Positions 1 to 6,107 of a DNA stretch of 10,601 nt are shown piece after piece (position 1 is the stretch's first letter; the number at the start of each line of letters is the position of its first letter). The notes below the pieces were generated by a model. The model was not told the DNA's origin, did no database searches, and worked only from the letters and a program-made list of their open reading frames with translations. This DNA comes from Cloacimonetes bacterium UBA5614 (GTDB lineage: Bacteria > Cloacimonadota > Cloacimonadia > Cloacimonadales > Cloacimonadaceae): NCBI GenBank assembly GCA_002424605.1, contig DIKQ01000010.1, positions 1-10,601 of the forward strand, read 5' to 3'. Position numbers and translations under genes: made by a program.

Positions 1-2
1 AT

Positions 3-188
3 TACACAGATAACGACTCAGTTTTAGCCCAGATGAGAACCTTTAACCTACCCTACCTATACGGCTATGATGAGCCCACCCAGGCTCAGCTTGAATCCAT
101 CAGGAAGTTTTCCCGCTATTTGGAAGACCATGCTGACACACAGATGTTTACAGCAGACCGTAAAAATAGTATTGTTGAAGAATACTAG
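3..188 (+). CDS. C-terminal fragment of a protein of unknown function (5' end outside the window)
   Basis: The frame starting at base 3 is open from the window edge to a TAG at 186-188, giving 61 residues. The fragment is hydrophilic, with a segment rich in Tyr, Pro and Leu (LPYLYGYDEPTQAQL) followed by a probable helix (LESIRKFSRYLEDHADTQ) and an acidic end (SIVEEY). No membrane segment, sorting domain or motif that I recognise is present. The other two forward frames stop within the first 30 bases. The hairpin terminator beginning 16 bases after the stop supports this being a real gene end. Function cannot be assigned from the tail alone. Confidence 0.6.
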   Translation, partial: YTDNDSVLAQMRTFNLPYLYGYDEPTQAQLESIRKFSRYLEDHADTQMFTADRKNSIVEEY

Positions 189-203
189 CAAGGTAACTAA
201 TGT

Positions 204-234
204 AAAAAGAGAAGCATATTATGCTTCTCTTTTT
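204..234. terminator. Bidirectional rho-independent terminator
   Basis: The arms 204-218 and 220-234 are perfectly complementary. The core stem GAGAAGCAT/ATGCTTCTC is flanked by five A's on the left and five T's on the right, so a T-run follows the stem on either strand. It lies between two convergent genes, the fragment ending at 188 and the minus-strand gene ending at 309, and probably ends both transcripts. Confidence 0.8.
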
Positions 235-308
235 ATGTGAACATTTAAATCTGCTTTGCCCCGTGCCTTTGCCTATTCTGCAAAGCGCTTTTCAAAGACT
301 TTCAAATC

Positions 309-1562
309 TTATTTCATTAGTATCAATTTCCTGCTTGTGTGGTATGCATCTGTGTGCATGGACAAGTAATAAATGCCATTCGATAATTGTTTTCCCGTAT
401 TGTCTGTTCCATCCCAGGAGAGAGTGTAGCTCCCCTGCGGACTTCTGGTTTGCAGCAGTTGCTTCACCAGCCGGCCTTTGACGTCATATACAGCGATTGA
501 CACATCTCCGGCTGCTTTGACGGAATACTCAATCGTGGCTTTAGCATTGAACGGATTGGGATAAATCCCTTTCAGCCCGGTCACCAGGGGAACCGAACCC
601 GGGTCTTCGTTCTCCACGACATCGCTGATGGTGAAATAGTCATTGCTATAGTCATAAACCGCCGTATTGACCAAACTGGATATTTTAACCTTATAGTCAT
701 CAGCTTCCGGAATCGTGGTCGGGATGTTCCACATCTGGACCCCGTTGGTGATGATGGTTGAAGCCACTATTGTCGCTGTAGGCGTGGTGGCTGTACCTCT
801 GAACAGTTCAAGTTTTGCATTGCCGGTCAGGTTGGTGGCAGCCCAAGTGATGGGATAGGTGCTGCCCCGCCGCCAGCTTTCCCCTCCATTGGGAGAAGTA
901 ATGGTAACTGCCGGACCAGGATTGATGGTAAAGAAATTATCGCTGGTATCGGCAATCGCCGGCTGCAGAACTGAGAATATCCTTATCTTGAATTCGTTGC
1001 CGGGATTCAGGGTTGCAGGAATGGTCCAGTCATAGGTCCCGGCAGTGGCATTGGCAAATCCCACCGTCGAGTAGTTGCCATAAGTCCCAATATTCAGCCG
1101 TATCTGAACTTGTCCTGTCAGGTTGGTATTCGTCCACGTGATAGGATAAGTGTTTCCTTTTACCCAGGTTTCCCCGCCGTTGGGTGAGGTTACAGTTAGG
1201 ATTGGCACAGGATTAATCGTGAAGAAGTTGTCGCTCATATCGTTATCGTTCGGATTCGAGATGCTGGCAATCAACACGATATAGTTGCTGGCTGGTGTTA
1301 AGTTCAGAGGCACCATCCAACTGCAGGTTCCTGCCGAAACAGCTATGGAACTGCTGATGGTCGCCTCCAGAGTCATGATTCCGGTCCAGCGATACAGTTT
1401 GATGCTGACATCGCCAGTAACGCCGGATGATGTCCAGTTGACAAAACGGTAAGTACCAGGCGTCCAGACCTCGCCTCCGTTGGGTGATGTTACTGTAATT
1501 GTTGAAAATAATAACGCTGTGGTACAAATCAGAACGATAAATGTCAACACTTTCTTAATCAT
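309..1562 (-). CDS. Secreted protein with three repeated beta-sandwich modules and a C-terminal FlgD-like / type IX-type sorting domain
   Basis: 417 residues. Residues 1-20 are a signal peptide (MIKKVLTFIVLICTTALLFS). Three repeats of about 97 residues follow, at roughly 21-119, 121-216 and 218-314. Each opens with (I/L)TVTSPNGGE.W..G, has a central (I/V).W....(L/V)TG, and closes with D(N/Y)FFTI. This pattern resembles the Kre9/KNH-like Ser-Thr-rich Ig-type domains of extracellular bacterial proteins. Residues 326-417 form a C-terminal domain with YPNPFNAKATIEYSV, VYDVKGRLV and LSNGIYYL, typical of FlgD-Ig / type IX secretion sorting tails. The protein is therefore expected to be exported and displayed on, or released from, the cell surface. 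Ligand and role are unknown, though adhesion is possible. The start is supported by GGAAGG five bases before ATG. It has its own promoter candidate and no operon partner downstream. Confidence 0.85.
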   Translation of the reverse strand: MIKKVLTFIVLICTTALLFSTITVTSPNGGEVWTPGTYRFVNWTSSGVTGDVSIKLYRWTGIMTLEATISSSIAVSAGTCSWMVPLNLTPASNYIVLIASISNPNDNDMSDNFFTINPVPILTVTSPNGGETWVKGNTYPITWTNTNLTGQVQIRLNIGTYGNYSTVGFANATAGTYDWTIPATLNPGNEFKIRIFSVLQPAIADTSDNFFTINPGPAVTITSPNGGESWRRGSTYPITWAATNLTGNAKLELFRGTATTPTATIVASTIITNGVQMWNIPTTIPEADDYKVKISSLVNTAVYDYSNDYFTISDVVENEDPGSVPLVTGLKGIYPNPFNAKATIEYSVKAAGDVSIAVYDVKGRLVKQLLQTRSPQGSYTLSWDGTDNTGKQLSNGIYYLSMHTDAYHTSRKLILMK

Positions 1563-1590
1563 AGTATCCTTCCTTTATTTTGTTTTTGTT

Positions 1591-1619
1591 ATCTAAACTA
1601 CGGCAACTTTTATTGTCAA
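1591..1619 (-). promoter_or_regulatory. Candidate sigma70 promoter for the gene at 309-1562
   Basis: On the minus strand a perfect TTGACA (-35, bases 1614-1619) is followed after 17 bases by TTAGAT (-10, 1591-1596). The -10 is a weak match (3 of 6). It lies about 30 bases from the start codon, downstream of the terminator of the preceding gene, where a promoter would be needed. Confidence 0.45.
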
Positions 1620-1663
1620 TCAAAATCTTGCCATATATCTGTTACTTTAATGGTTTTCGCCCG

Positions 1664-1696
1664 AAAAAAAGAGAAGCACCGGATGTGCTTCTCTTT
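1664..1696 (-). terminator. Rho-independent terminator of the DUF1292-like gene
   Basis: On the minus strand a 12-bp perfect stem (arms 1685-1696 and 1668-1679, loop 1680-1684) runs into a T-run of seven (complement of A at 1664-1670). It sits about 27 bases after the stop of the gene at 1723-2034. The stem core GAGAAGCA/TGCTTCTC is identical to that of the terminator at 204-234. Confidence 0.8.
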
Positions 1697-1722
1697 ATGG
1701 TATGAAGTTTGTTTAGCTGGGT

Positions 1723-2034
1723 TTATTCCCCGGCTTCGTCCTCTTCGGCAAAACGTTTTTCAAAGGCTTTGGCTACGCTGTCAAATTCCTTTTCGTCTTC
1801 AATGGAGAAAAATTCCACATTTTCGCCCTCTTCCCTGAAGCCATAGATAAAATATTCGTCGCCTTCCAGGGGAGCTAGAGCTATATAGTGTTTTTTCTTG
1901 TGTTCCATTGTATCCAGAATCATAAATTCCTGTTTACTGCCATCTTCCAGTTCCAGGGTTATTGTATCACATTCGCATTCTTCGTCATTACATTCGCAAC
2001 TGATGTTTTTGGGTTCTTGTTCGTTCTTACTCAT
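1723..2034 (-). CDS. DUF1292-family (YrzB-like) small acidic protein with an N-terminal CxCx4CxC cluster
   Basis: 103 residues. Residues 24-95 follow the DUF1292 pattern: a beta-rich start (ITLELEDGSKQEFMILDT), KKKHYIALAPLEGDEYFIYGF, then FFSIEDEKEFDSVAKAFEKRF. The family is small, acidic and of unknown function, with YrzB of Bacillus as the best-known example. Residues 13-22 (CECNDEECEC) place four cysteines as CxCx4CxC just before the domain, which could bind a metal. I do not know this as a standard family feature. The frame stays open upstream to an ATG at 2202, but the start at 2034 is preferred because GGAG lies six bases before it, the upstream extension is unlike the family, and its first codon would fall inside the 91-bp palindrome. 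The gene is monocistronic, with its own terminator. Confidence 0.8.
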   Translation of the reverse strand: MSKNEQEPKNISCECNDEECECDTITLELEDGSKQEFMILDTMEHKKKHYIALAPLEGDEYFIYGFREEGENVEFFSIEDEKEFDSVAKAFEKRFAEEDEAGE

Positions 2035-2198
2035 AGTAATCTCCAGTGTATTTTGTGTCCAGTTTATCAGGTGGCTGTTTCTGACAAGATAAATCTGAAA
2101 ACCCTTAGAATATTCAGCAGTTAACCATTTATGAAGACCTGAAAAGCCGATATCTTTCAGCCCTTTTACCATGCCCCTTCCCCACCTCTTCCTTAAAA

Positions 2199-2289
2199 GC
2201 ATTACGGTAGCATTACGGTACCATTACGGTAGCATTGCGGTCATTGACCGTATTACTACCGTAATGGTACCGTAATGCTACCGTAATGC
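2199..2289. repeat. 91-bp palindrome made of two opposed arrays of four 11-bp units
   Basis: The left array has units starting at 2199, 2210, 2221 and 2232: GCATTACGGTA twice, then CCATTACGGTA, then GCATTGCGGTC. After a 3-base centre (ATT, 2243-2245) the right array runs in reverse complement from 2246, 2257, 2268 and 2279. The outer 32 bases of each arm (2199-2230 and 2258-2289) are perfect complements, including the variant third unit. The inner 13 bases pair with three mismatches. The element could extrude as a cruciform or form a long RNA hairpin. The 11-base period, about one helical turn, would also put repeated protein sites on one face of the DNA. It ends 22 bases upstream of the -35 of the rightward promoter. 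No protein binding it can be named. Confidence 0.95.
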
Positions 2290-2311
2290 AAGCAGGGAAT
2301 AACTGTTTTTC

Positions 2312-2340
2312 TTGACAGGAAGATTCGTTTTAAATATAAA
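2312..2340 (+). promoter_or_regulatory. Sigma70-type promoter of the BtrH-like gene
   Basis: TTGACA (2312-2317) is followed by a 17-base spacer and TATAAA (2335-2340), 11 of 12 consensus bases at optimal spacing. Transcription would start near 2347, leaving a leader of about 70 bases before the ATG at 2418. The 91-bp palindrome lies directly upstream. Confidence 0.75.
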
Positions 2341-2417
2341 ATTATAGTAGCCAATCAGCAGTTTTCCGGGTAATGAAAACAGTGTAACCTGAAGGGGATT
2401 TGGCTAAGGAGTGAAAG

Positions 2418-3353
2418 ATGAAAACCCTCAAGAACAAAGTAACAATCCAGCCATTATGGACATCATACATACAGTGCCTAAAGGCAGTAGCAGACTATCT
2501 GGAGCTTGGACACAGCACCGCCTGGATTTTCGGGGCCAGCGGACACGGCTTCATTATGAACCTTCACCCGGAACTCTGCCCCAGCGGTCCCACCGCCTTT
2601 GTACACACACCGATAGATGTTTTGGCCCAGAACCTGGGTTTCAGCTTATTGGGAACCGAGTTTTCCAAGGCAAACCCGGATTTCCGGACAAAGCAGAAAC
2701 AGGCGTTTGACATGGTCAGGTTGGCGATTGAGAATGAGATGCCTACCTTTGCCTGGGAACTCGATGTGCCGGAATACTGCATGATTTATGGCACCGATGC
2801 TGAGAACTACCTGTTTTATGATTTGAAGGGCAAGCCAATGAAAAAGCCCTGGGAAACCCTGGGGGAAAGCGAAATCGGCATGGTTAGCATCAAAAGCGCC
2901 AATCCGGAAGGGAAAAAAGCTGACATCATCAAGACCCTCAAGGATAGCTTTGCCTTTGCGCTGGAATTTTCCAAAGGGAACAAAGAATGGGTCTTTCCCG
3001 GCTACCATAGCGGCCTCAAAGCTTATACGGCATGGATAGACGCATTGCAGGAAGGGAAAGCCAATCATTTCGGACTTGGCTATAACTCCCAGGTCTGGGC
3101 AGAAGGCAAGTCACATGCCTGCGAATTCCTCCGGGAAGCCAAGGCGGGACTCAAAACCAAGGTGCTGGATAACCTGATTGAGCATTATGACGTCATCAGT
3201 TGGTCGATGCAAAAAGTGGCAGCTCTCTTCCCGTTGGGCGGGGCTGATTTTGATGCTGAAAAGACAGATACCGCCGCTGATGCGCTCTTCCTTGCCAAAG
3301 AAGCAGAGAAATCTGCTCTGGCGGAAATGAAACTATTGCTCAGCCAGCTATAA
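2418..3353 (+). CDS. BtrH-N-like / C39 papain-fold-like protein, function unknown
   Basis: 311 residues, cytoplasmic by appearance, with no signal peptide or membrane segment. The N-terminal half resembles BtrH-N-type proteins (butirosin BtrH, an acyl-transfer enzyme, and papain-like C39 relatives). A cysteine at residue 20 starts a helix (CLKAVADYLELG), followed by GASGHGFIM (39-47) and an LGF segment. A two-strand element PEYCMIYGTD...YLFYDLKG (118-138) lies where these folds carry GH.v...GYD. The histidine usual in that motif is not seen. The C-terminal half is helical and carries W and H positions (YTAWIDAL, SHACEFLREA). The start is set by AAGGAG six bases before ATG. The gene stands alone between its own promoter and a terminator, with no biosynthetic neighbours, so the butirosin-type reaction should not be assumed. 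The family call is by pattern memory only. Confidence 0.5.
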   Translation: MKTLKNKVTIQPLWTSYIQCLKAVADYLELGHSTAWIFGASGHGFIMNLHPELCPSGPTAFVHTPIDVLAQNLGFSLLGTEFSKANPDFRTKQKQAFDMVRLAIENEMPTFAWELDVPEYCMIYGTDAENYLFYDLKGKPMKKPWETLGESEIGMVSIKSANPEGKKADIIKTLKDSFAFALEFSKGNKEWVFPGYHSGLKAYTAWIDALQEGKANHFGLGYNSQVWAEGKSHACEFLREAKAGLKTKVLDNLIEHYDVISWSMQKVAALFPLGGADFDAEKTDTAADALFLAKEAEKSALAEMKLLLSQL

Positions 3354-3388
3354 AAAATAAGGGCTGCCAATTACGGCAGCCCTTTTTT
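3354..3388. terminator. Bidirectional rho-independent terminator between convergent genes
   Basis: GGGCTGCC (3361-3368) and GGCAGCCC (3375-3382) form a perfect 8-bp GC-rich stem with a 6-base loop. Six T's follow on the plus strand, and an A-rich stretch (3354-3360) gives a T-rich tail on the minus strand. It begins just after the stop at 3353 and lies 16 bases past the stop of the minus-strand gene at 3405. Confidence 0.9.
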
Positions 3389-3404
3389 ATACTCACTACG
3401 GGAG

Positions 3405-5810
3405 CTATTTCTTTATCTTAAGTTTTGATTTGGGAGCCGTCAGGAAGCGATTGCGCCTGTCTTCCGGCGGTGATTTCAAAGCTACGCTGAAGTCGCGTCC
3501 GGCTGAGATGTCTATGAAAGAATTCAGGGTCGGAACATTGGGCAGGTTGTTTCCGGTATAACCCCAGTGAACTATGGCGCCGGTGTTTGTGAGGGCAAGA
3601 TTGTGCCTGTAGCCCGAAACGATTTTCACATAGTTATTCCCGGTCGGCACAGTGGTTTGCCCAGCCGTATTGAGTCCCCAACCGACCAAAGTGCCGTTAG
3701 TGCGCTGGGCTATGCAATGCTGGTCCCCTGCCGCCACGTCGATGTAATTGGTTCCCGTGGGGGCGTTAATCTGTCCGTTGTCGTTATTCCCCCAGGCTAC
3801 GATGCTGCCATTGGCCTTGAGCGCAATATTATGACTGGCGCCTGCGCTGACTTTTACAAAGGTGCTGTCAACCGGCGAATCGCACTGCCCGCTGTCATTG
3901 TTACCCCAGGCGACGATTTTATTATCCGAGGTCAGGGCAACGCTGTGATTGCCACCGGCGGAAATTGCCACAAACTCATAATTCAGGTCGTCAGGGACAT
4001 CGCATTGACCGCTGCTGTTCAAACCCCAGGCGACAATGGTTCCATCCATCCTAAGCGCCAGGGAATGGTTGTCTCCGGCAGAGACCGCCACATAGTTGTT
4101 ACCAGCGGGGAAATTGCACTGCTGGTTGTTGTTCCTGCCCCAGGCAACCAGAGAGCCGTCAACCCTCAGGCCTATGCTGTGGTACATGCCGGCTTCAATC
4201 TGGGCAAAGTCCGTTCCCAATGGAACGTTGGTCTGGTTGTAGTTATTGGTCCCCCAGGCAACAATCTGGTCATAGGTATCAAACTGGTAAAGGGCGGTAA
4301 TGGTCTCGCTGGAAATCCAGCCCTGCTTGAATGCCTTGGCTTTGAGGGTAGTATCCAGATTGAGCTCTATCGGCCAATAAAACAGGGTGGAACTGGTGGT
4401 GGGCTCCGTTCCGTTCAGGGTGTATCTGATTTCAGCGCCTTCAGTGTCACAGAACAAGAGTACCTGAATCGGCTCAAAATAGATGCCCGGGTCGGGCTCA
4501 ATCGTGGGGGCAGCCACCTGGTTTGTAATCAGGAAATTACCTACGGCAATCTGGCTTTGCAGCATGCCTGCCCTGTAGGCGCGGGTTCTGATAGTGGTGG
4601 TTGAGTTTACATCCAGCGGACCTGTGTACAGCGGTGAATTCGGAGTCGGGTCCGTATTGTTGGTTGTGTAGCGAATCTCAGCATCCGGAGTGGCACAGGA
4701 TATCGTGACAGTCTGGGGACCTGTGAATTGCCCCGGTAACGGGTCAAATGTGGGTGTATACACCGTAAATGAATAAGAGCCTGTCCTGACGTCGCTGTTT
4801 GTCCAGCCCTGCCTGATTGCTATGGCTTTGAGGGTGGTGCCGGACGAGAGAGGAAGCGGCGTATTGTACATCTCAGATTCGTTTGTGGGAGTGCTGCCAT
4901 CCATTGTATAATAGATTTCCGCATCAGGCGTCGTGGTGGTAATCGTCACATTCTGAGGCGTGAAATAATTACCCGCAAGAGGGCTGAACCCCGGTTGGGC
5001 AACCTTCAGGATGTAGGAGGCTGTGACTGTGGTGCTGGGATTCCAGTTTGCCTTGTATGCTTTGGTTTTTAGAGTCATTGTACTGTTAACGTTGATTTCA
5101 GTGCTGTATAGAGTGGATGTTTCAGTTGGTTCAGAGCCGTCTGTTGTGTATCTTATCTCAGCCCCGGCTGTGGGAGAAGCTAAGCTTAGATTGATAGCGC
5201 TGGTGTAGGTGCCGGCATTGTGGCTCAAGGTAGGCTGGGCAACATTGAACGTGTAGTTGGCTGTCCGGGTCTCGCTCGGTATCCAGCCCTCGATAAAACC
5301 TTTGGCTTTGAGAACAGTGTTACCTTCTATAACAAAGGGCTGAGTGTACAACTGGGAGGTGATTGTTGGTTCGCTGCCGTCTGTTGTGTAACGGATTACC
5401 GTACCTTCTGTCAGATAGGTTATGGTCACTGTCTGGGGAGAATTGAAAGTACCGGTCAGAGGCGTTACAAACAAGGCTCCTACACTGAAATTGTAGCTTG
5501 TTGATGCAATGGCGCTGGGCTTCATTTTGTTCTTGAATGCTTTTGCCTTGATAGTAGTAGCTGTGCTTATCTGCAGAGGACTGTCTGCAGAGTAGATATC
5601 TGATGTTGTCGTAGGGTCGGTTCCGTCAAGCGTATATCTGAGCGTAACGCCGGTAACAGAACTGATAATCCGGACAGATTGCTGTGAAAAATAGGTTCCG
5701 CCGGTGGGATTAAACGTAGGCGTCGGAATGGTATATACAGGGTCGGTTGATGAATCACAGGCAAATAAAAGGATTCCAACCACACATAGCAGCAAAAGCT
5801 TCTTTAACAT
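3405..5810 (-). CDS. Surface lipoprotein: six CHB_HEX_C-type repeats plus a seven-unit RCC1-type beta-propeller
   Basis: 801 residues. Residues 1-18 are a lipoprotein signal with lipobox LFAC (Cys18 would be lipidated), and Asp follows the Cys. Residues ~25-514 hold six repeats of about 80 residues with the signature P.aG.y......V.I....G..IRYT.DG.EPT..S.LY and ..T.LKAKAF..GW..S. This is the chitobiase/beta-hexosaminidase C-terminal-type domain, an Ig-like accessory fold. Residues ~515-779 hold seven RCC1-type units of about 38 residues (IVAWG.N..GQ..VP......V.AG..HS.AL...G). Seven is the number needed to close a propeller. A basic tail (780-801) follows, and no sorting domain is present. The likely role is a cell-surface stalk with a binding head; ligand unknown. 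An upstream in-frame ATG at 5822 exists, but GGGAG five bases before 5810 marks the real start. The first ~510 residues are paralogous to the neighbour at 6108-8435. Confidence 0.88.
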   Translation of the reverse strand: MLKKLLLLCVVGILLFACDSSTDPVYTIPTPTFNPTGGTYFSQQSVRIISSVTGVTLRYTLDGTDPTTTSDIYSADSPLQISTATTIKAKAFKNKMKPSAIASTSYNFSVGALFVTPLTGTFNSPQTVTITYLTEGTVIRYTTDGSEPTITSQLYTQPFVIEGNTVLKAKGFIEGWIPSETRTANYTFNVAQPTLSHNAGTYTSAINLSLASPTAGAEIRYTTDGSEPTETSTLYSTEINVNSTMTLKTKAYKANWNPSTTVTASYILKVAQPGFSPLAGNYFTPQNVTITTTTPDAEIYYTMDGSTPTNESEMYNTPLPLSSGTTLKAIAIRQGWTNSDVRTGSYSFTVYTPTFDPLPGQFTGPQTVTISCATPDAEIRYTTNNTDPTPNSPLYTGPLDVNSTTTIRTRAYRAGMLQSQIAVGNFLITNQVAAPTIEPDPGIYFEPIQVLLFCDTEGAEIRYTLNGTEPTTSSTLFYWPIELNLDTTLKAKAFKQGWISSETITALYQFDTYDQIVAWGTNNYNQTNVPLGTDFAQIEAGMYHSIGLRVDGSLVAWGRNNNQQCNFPAGNNYVAVSAGDNHSLALRMDGTIVAWGLNSSGQCDVPDDLNYEFVAISAGGNHSVALTSDNKIVAWGNNDSGQCDSPVDSTFVKVSAGASHNIALKANGSIVAWGNNDNGQINAPTGTNYIDVAAGDQHCIAQRTNGTLVGWGLNTAGQTTVPTGNNYVKIVSGYRHNLALTNTGAIVHWGYTGNNLPNVPTLNSFIDISAGRDFSVALKSPPEDRRNRFLTAPKSKLKIKK

Positions 5811-5832
5811 AAGAACTCCCATTGAAAACTCT

Positions 5833-5848
5833 GTTCAAGCCATTGAAC
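5833..5848. repeat. Short inverted repeat in the leader of the RCC1 lipoprotein gene
   Basis: GTTCAA and TTGAAC flank a 4-base loop (5839-5842). In the minus-strand transcript this 6-bp hairpin would lie about 22 bases before the start codon and just before the ribosome binding site. A second weak hairpin (5866-5871 with 5881-5886) lies further upstream. Neither is a known riboswitch. Confidence 0.35.
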
Positions 5849-5898
5849 CGGCTTGTGAAGTATCGGCTTCCTTTTTTTCCGGAAGCAGATATCGTCAT

Positions 5899-5927
5899 AT
5901 TATGGATTAAAGCAATTAGCTTTCCAA
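5899..5927 (-). promoter_or_regulatory. Candidate sigma70 promoter of the RCC1 lipoprotein gene
   Basis: On the minus strand TTGGAA (5922-5927) is followed by a 17-base spacer and CATAAT (5899-5904), 9 of 12 consensus bases. The predicted start near 5892 leaves a leader of about 80 bases. It lies in the gap after the terminator of the upstream lipoprotein gene, consistent with separate transcription of the two paralogues. Confidence 0.5.
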
Positions 5928-6012
5928 TCAGTGACATTTGTTTTTAGCCCCTGGCAGGACTGTAAAAAGGTTATGCAATCACAGGAATTCATCAAGATAG
6001 GAACTCACTTGG

Positions 6013-6047
6013 AAAAAATAACAGGGAGCGCTGCTGCACCCCCTGTT
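6013..6047 (-). terminator. Rho-independent terminator of the FGE-domain lipoprotein gene
   Basis: On the minus strand AACAGGG (complement of 6041-6047) pairs with CCCTGTT (complement of 6020-6026) around a GC-rich 14-base loop that can pair further internally. An A and then six T's follow (complement of 6013-6019). It lies about 60 bases after the stop at 6108. Confidence 0.75.
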
Positions 6048-6107
6048 CGGGACTATTTATAAGAGTATGTTTTTGTTATTATGGGCAGGTAATATAAATA
6101 CTCCGTC

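Larger units (their letters stand above)
2035..2417. other. Divergent intergenic region between the DUF1292-like and BtrH-like genes
   Basis: This 383-base stretch separates two outward-facing genes. It contains the 91-bp palindrome (2199-2289), a strong rightward promoter (2312-2340) and a ribosome binding site AAGGAG at 2406-2411 for the gene starting at 2418. The leftward gene must also have a promoter here, between 2035 and 2198 or beyond, but I found only weak candidates. No extra coding sequence is supported. Confidence 0.7.

Noticed and set aside
2035..2202. N-terminal extension of the DUF1292-like gene to an ATG at 2202
   Set aside because: The frame is open, but the extra 56 residues are unlike the family, the first codon falls inside the palindrome, and a good ribosome binding site (GGAG) marks the start at 2034.
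2199..2289. CRISPR array
   Set aside because: The units are 11 bp with no spacers, and half are in inverse orientation, so it is a palindrome and not a CRISPR.
2411..2710. Plus-strand frame overlapping the start of the BtrH-like gene
   Set aside because: It overlaps the better-supported frame at 2418-3353. Its translation is low in hydrophobic periodicity and rich in Arg/His/Pro, typical of an out-of-frame reading.
3567..4604. Long plus-strand open frame (345 codons) inside the RCC1 lipoprotein gene
   Set aside because: It lies wholly antisense to the RCC1 units. The regular repeats keep the opposite frame free of stops, and the translation shows only mirrored repeats with no ribosome binding site or known domain.
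5811..5822. Start of the RCC1 lipoprotein at 5822 instead of 5810
   Set aside because: The ribosome binding site GGGAG overlaps the upstream ATG and is correctly spaced for 5810, which also gives a standard lipoprotein signal beginning MLKK.
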